Below are positions 4,759 through 6,176 of a DNA stretch of 6,176 bases, one piece after another (position 1 is the stretch's first letter; each line of letters opens with the position of its first letter). Position numbers and translations under genes: made by a program. Source of the stretch: Alphaproteobacteria bacterium. Lineage in GTDB: Bacteria; Pseudomonadota; Alphaproteobacteria; Rickettsiales; 21-14-0-20-44-7. The notes below the pieces were generated by a model. That model was not told the origin of the DNA. It saw only the letters and a program-made list of their open reading frames with translations, and ran no database searches. The stretch lies in contig JABDBO010000057.1 of NCBI GenBank assembly GCA_013288575.1, forward strand, positions 1-6,176, in the 5' to 3' direction.

Positions 4759-6171
4759 ATGTTTCAGAATCCTACTGCGTTTACGCGCCTGCGAAATTCC
4801 GCTGCCATAATTTCTCTACTTGCTTCATCATTTTATTGCACTCCGGCAATTGCCAACCCAACTGGCGGAACAGTGACTGCTGGTTCAATCACCATTACCG
4901 AATCAGGAAAAACTCTTGATGTCACTCAGACTACCGGCAAAGGCATTGTAGATTGGCAAAGTTTTAATATTAACCAAGATGAAACAACGGCATTTCACCA
5001 ACCATCTTCATCGTCAATTACTCTGAATAGAATCAACGATGTTAATCCTTCGCAGATTTTGGGGCATTTAACGGCGAACGGGAAAATAATTCTGATCAAT
5101 CCTAATGGCGTATTCTTCGGACCTAATTCGCAAGTAGATGTTGCTGGCCTGGTGGCGACAACCGCAAATATCAACAATAACGATTTCATGAATGGCAACA
5201 TGAAATTTTCAACGCCCGGTAATCCGGAAGCGAAAATTGTAAACGAAGGAAACATTACAGCCAAAGAAGCTGGCCTAGTTGGCTTCGTTGCGCCGGATGT
5301 TGAGAACTCTGGGACAATCAACGCCAAGCTCGGTAAAGTTACATTGGCATCTGGCGATAGCTTTACTCTCGATATGGCGGGAGATAATTTAATTACCGTT
5401 GCAGTATCAGGTGATCTCAAAAACCAAGTTGCATCAAACGAAGGAGCTATTAATGCCAATGGCGGCGTTGTTACATTAACCGCTGCCGCTGCGCATGGCA
5501 TAGTCAACAGCGTGGTCAGCAATAGCGGAACTATTTCTGCCACATCATTTAAACAGCATGATGGCAAAATTATTCTCTACGCTGAAAAAACAGGCAACAG
5601 CACCGCAACCAATAGCGGAACTCTAGATGCATCAGGTTACAAAACTGGCCATAAAGGTGGTGAAGTAGATGTATTGGCGGATAATGTAAACCTCACTTCA
5701 ACAAGCGTAGTTGACGTATCGGGCGATGCCGGTGCAGGCAATGTAAAAATCGGCGGTGATTTCCACGGGCAAGGAGCAACGCCAACTGCAACTAACACAA
5801 CAGTTGAACAAGGCGCAATTATCAAAGCGGACGCAATTACTTCCGGTAATGGCGGCCAGGTAGCTGTGTGGAGCGATGGCGATACTTATTTTGGCGGTTC
5901 AATTTCTGCACGCGGTGGAGCGAATTCGGGTGATGGCGGTAATGTTGAAACCTCGGGCAAACAAAACCTCGCATTCAGGGGCGCGGTTGATACGCAAGCA
6001 CCAAATGGTCAAGATGGTATGCTTCTCCTTGACCCGACGAATATAATAATATCCAACGGAGTGGCCCGCAGTTTGCGCCAGGTTCAAATTGCCATCGGTG
6101 GTCAAACTGTTGATGGTGATGTTATTAGTTGCGGCAAGAGAAATATTCGTTGTCGCTGCAATGCCCTCTAA
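4759..6171 (+). CDS. Filamentous-haemagglutinin-type TPS-domain exoprotein (3' end probably frameshifted)
   Basis: The protein is a TpsA-type exoprotein, secreted by Sec and then across the outer membrane by a TpsB partner not present here. From the ATG at 4759 (470 residues) it has a signal peptide at 1-32 ending in TPAIA, then the TPS secretion domain starting NPTGGTVTAGSITI, with ITLNRI (87-92) and the hallmark NPNGVFFG (114-121). AGLVGFVAPDVENSGTI (171-187) and degenerate NSGTI-type units (about 183, 227, 255 and 285) indicate a right-handed beta-helix. LLLDPTNIIISNG (422-434) usually precedes a much longer repeat region. An in-frame ATG at 4723 would add 12 residues. The tail from residue 458 (CGKRNIRCRCNAL) has three Cys, while the mature part before it has none, so the stop at 6169-6171 is doubtful: the +1 frame reads VAAREIFVVAAMPSNS, open to the window edge. 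Role is probably adhesion or contact with other cells; this is family-based inference. Confidence 0.85.
   Translation: MFQNPTAFTRLRNSAAIISLLASSFYCTPAIANPTGGTVTAGSITITESGKTLDVTQTTGKGIVDWQSFNINQDETTAFHQPSSSSITLNRINDVNPSQILGHLTANGKIILINPNGVFFGPNSQVDVAGLVATTANINNNDFMNGNMKFSTPGNPEAKIVNEGNITAKEAGLVGFVAPDVENSGTINAKLGKVTLASGDSFTLDMAGDNLITVAVSGDLKNQVASNEGAINANGGVVTLTAAAAHGIVNSVVSNSGTISATSFKQHDGKIILYAEKTGNSTATNSGTLDASGYKTGHKGGEVDVLADNVNLTSTSVVDVSGDAGAGNVKIGGDFHGQGATPTATNTTVEQGAIIKADAITSGNGGQVAVWSDGDTYFGGSISARGGANSGDGGNVETSGKQNLAFRGAVDTQAPNGQDGMLLLDPTNIIISNGVARSLRQVQIAIGGQTVDGDVISCGKRNIRCRCNAL
5521..5622 (+). repeat. Beta-helix repeat units sharing a 12-bp sequence
   Basis: AATAGCGGAACT occurs at 5521-5532 and 5611-5622, exactly 90 bp (30 codons) apart. 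It encodes NSGT in the units SNSGTISAT and TNSGTLDAS of the exoprotein. Related units ENSGTINAK and SNEGAINAN lie upstream, at greater divergence. These are coding repeats of the secreted beta-helix rather than a mobile or regulatory element. Confidence 0.5.
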
Positions 6172-6176
6172 CTCAG

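Noticed and set aside
4995..5567. 190-codon minus-strand ORF antisense to the exoprotein
   Set aside because: It lies wholly inside a well-supported gene on the other strand, and its low-complexity composition reflects the complement of beta-helix codons.
1..6176. CRISPR array, tRNA, rRNA, transposase or defence system
   Set aside because: No regularly spaced repeats, cloverleaf, rRNA-like stretch, transposase motifs or recognised defence domains were seen on either strand.

Overview
The window looks like part of a Gram-negative, probably proteobacterial, chromosome of moderately low GC. The evidence is a Tat-type signal on one protein, a Sec signal on another, and a two-partner-secretion (filamentous-haemagglutinin-type) exoprotein, which needs an outer membrane. 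An alphaproteobacterium would fit the style of the exoprotein, but the sequence alone does not fix the taxon.

The left part (about 1-1553), on the minus strand, holds a 157-residue protein I do not recognise, followed 53 bp downstream by an amidinotransferase / arginine-deiminase-superfamily gene. That gene is broken by a one-base frameshift at an A run (plus-strand T run 404-407). The first fragment carries the substrate-pocket and His motifs. The second, out of frame, carries the catalytic Cys motif (GGGGPHC). Positions 1-133 downstream have no recognisable gene, but contain a perfect Shine-Dalgarno sequence followed only by a nine-codon ORF.

The centre (1686-4376), also minus strand, is a tight two-gene operon: a DUF1800 protein with a Sec signal, then a DUF1501 protein with a twin-arginine signal. 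They are 9 bp apart, and the DUF1501 ribosome binding site overlaps the DUF1800 stop codon. These two families are commonly found side by side and are thought to act together in the cell envelope; their biochemical role is not established.

The right part is a 382-bp divergent intergenic region (4377-4758), then a plus-strand gene for a secreted TPS-domain haemagglutinin-like protein. The intergenic region holds a nested inverted-repeat structure (4439-4627), a 9-bp inverted repeat that looks like a regulator site (4641-4670) and a consensus TATAAT box (4708-4713). The exoprotein frame runs to a stop at 6169-6171, but its last 13 or so residues are Cys/Arg-rich and unlike the rest, while the +1 frame stays open to the window edge. 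I suspect a second frameshift rather than a natural C-terminus. No TpsB transporter gene is visible.

I see no CRISPR array, tRNA, rRNA, transposase or clear intrinsic terminator. No clearly new system is evident. The best leads are the two suspected frameshifts, the 4439-4670 intergenic structure, and the small unknown gene linked to the amidinotransferase.
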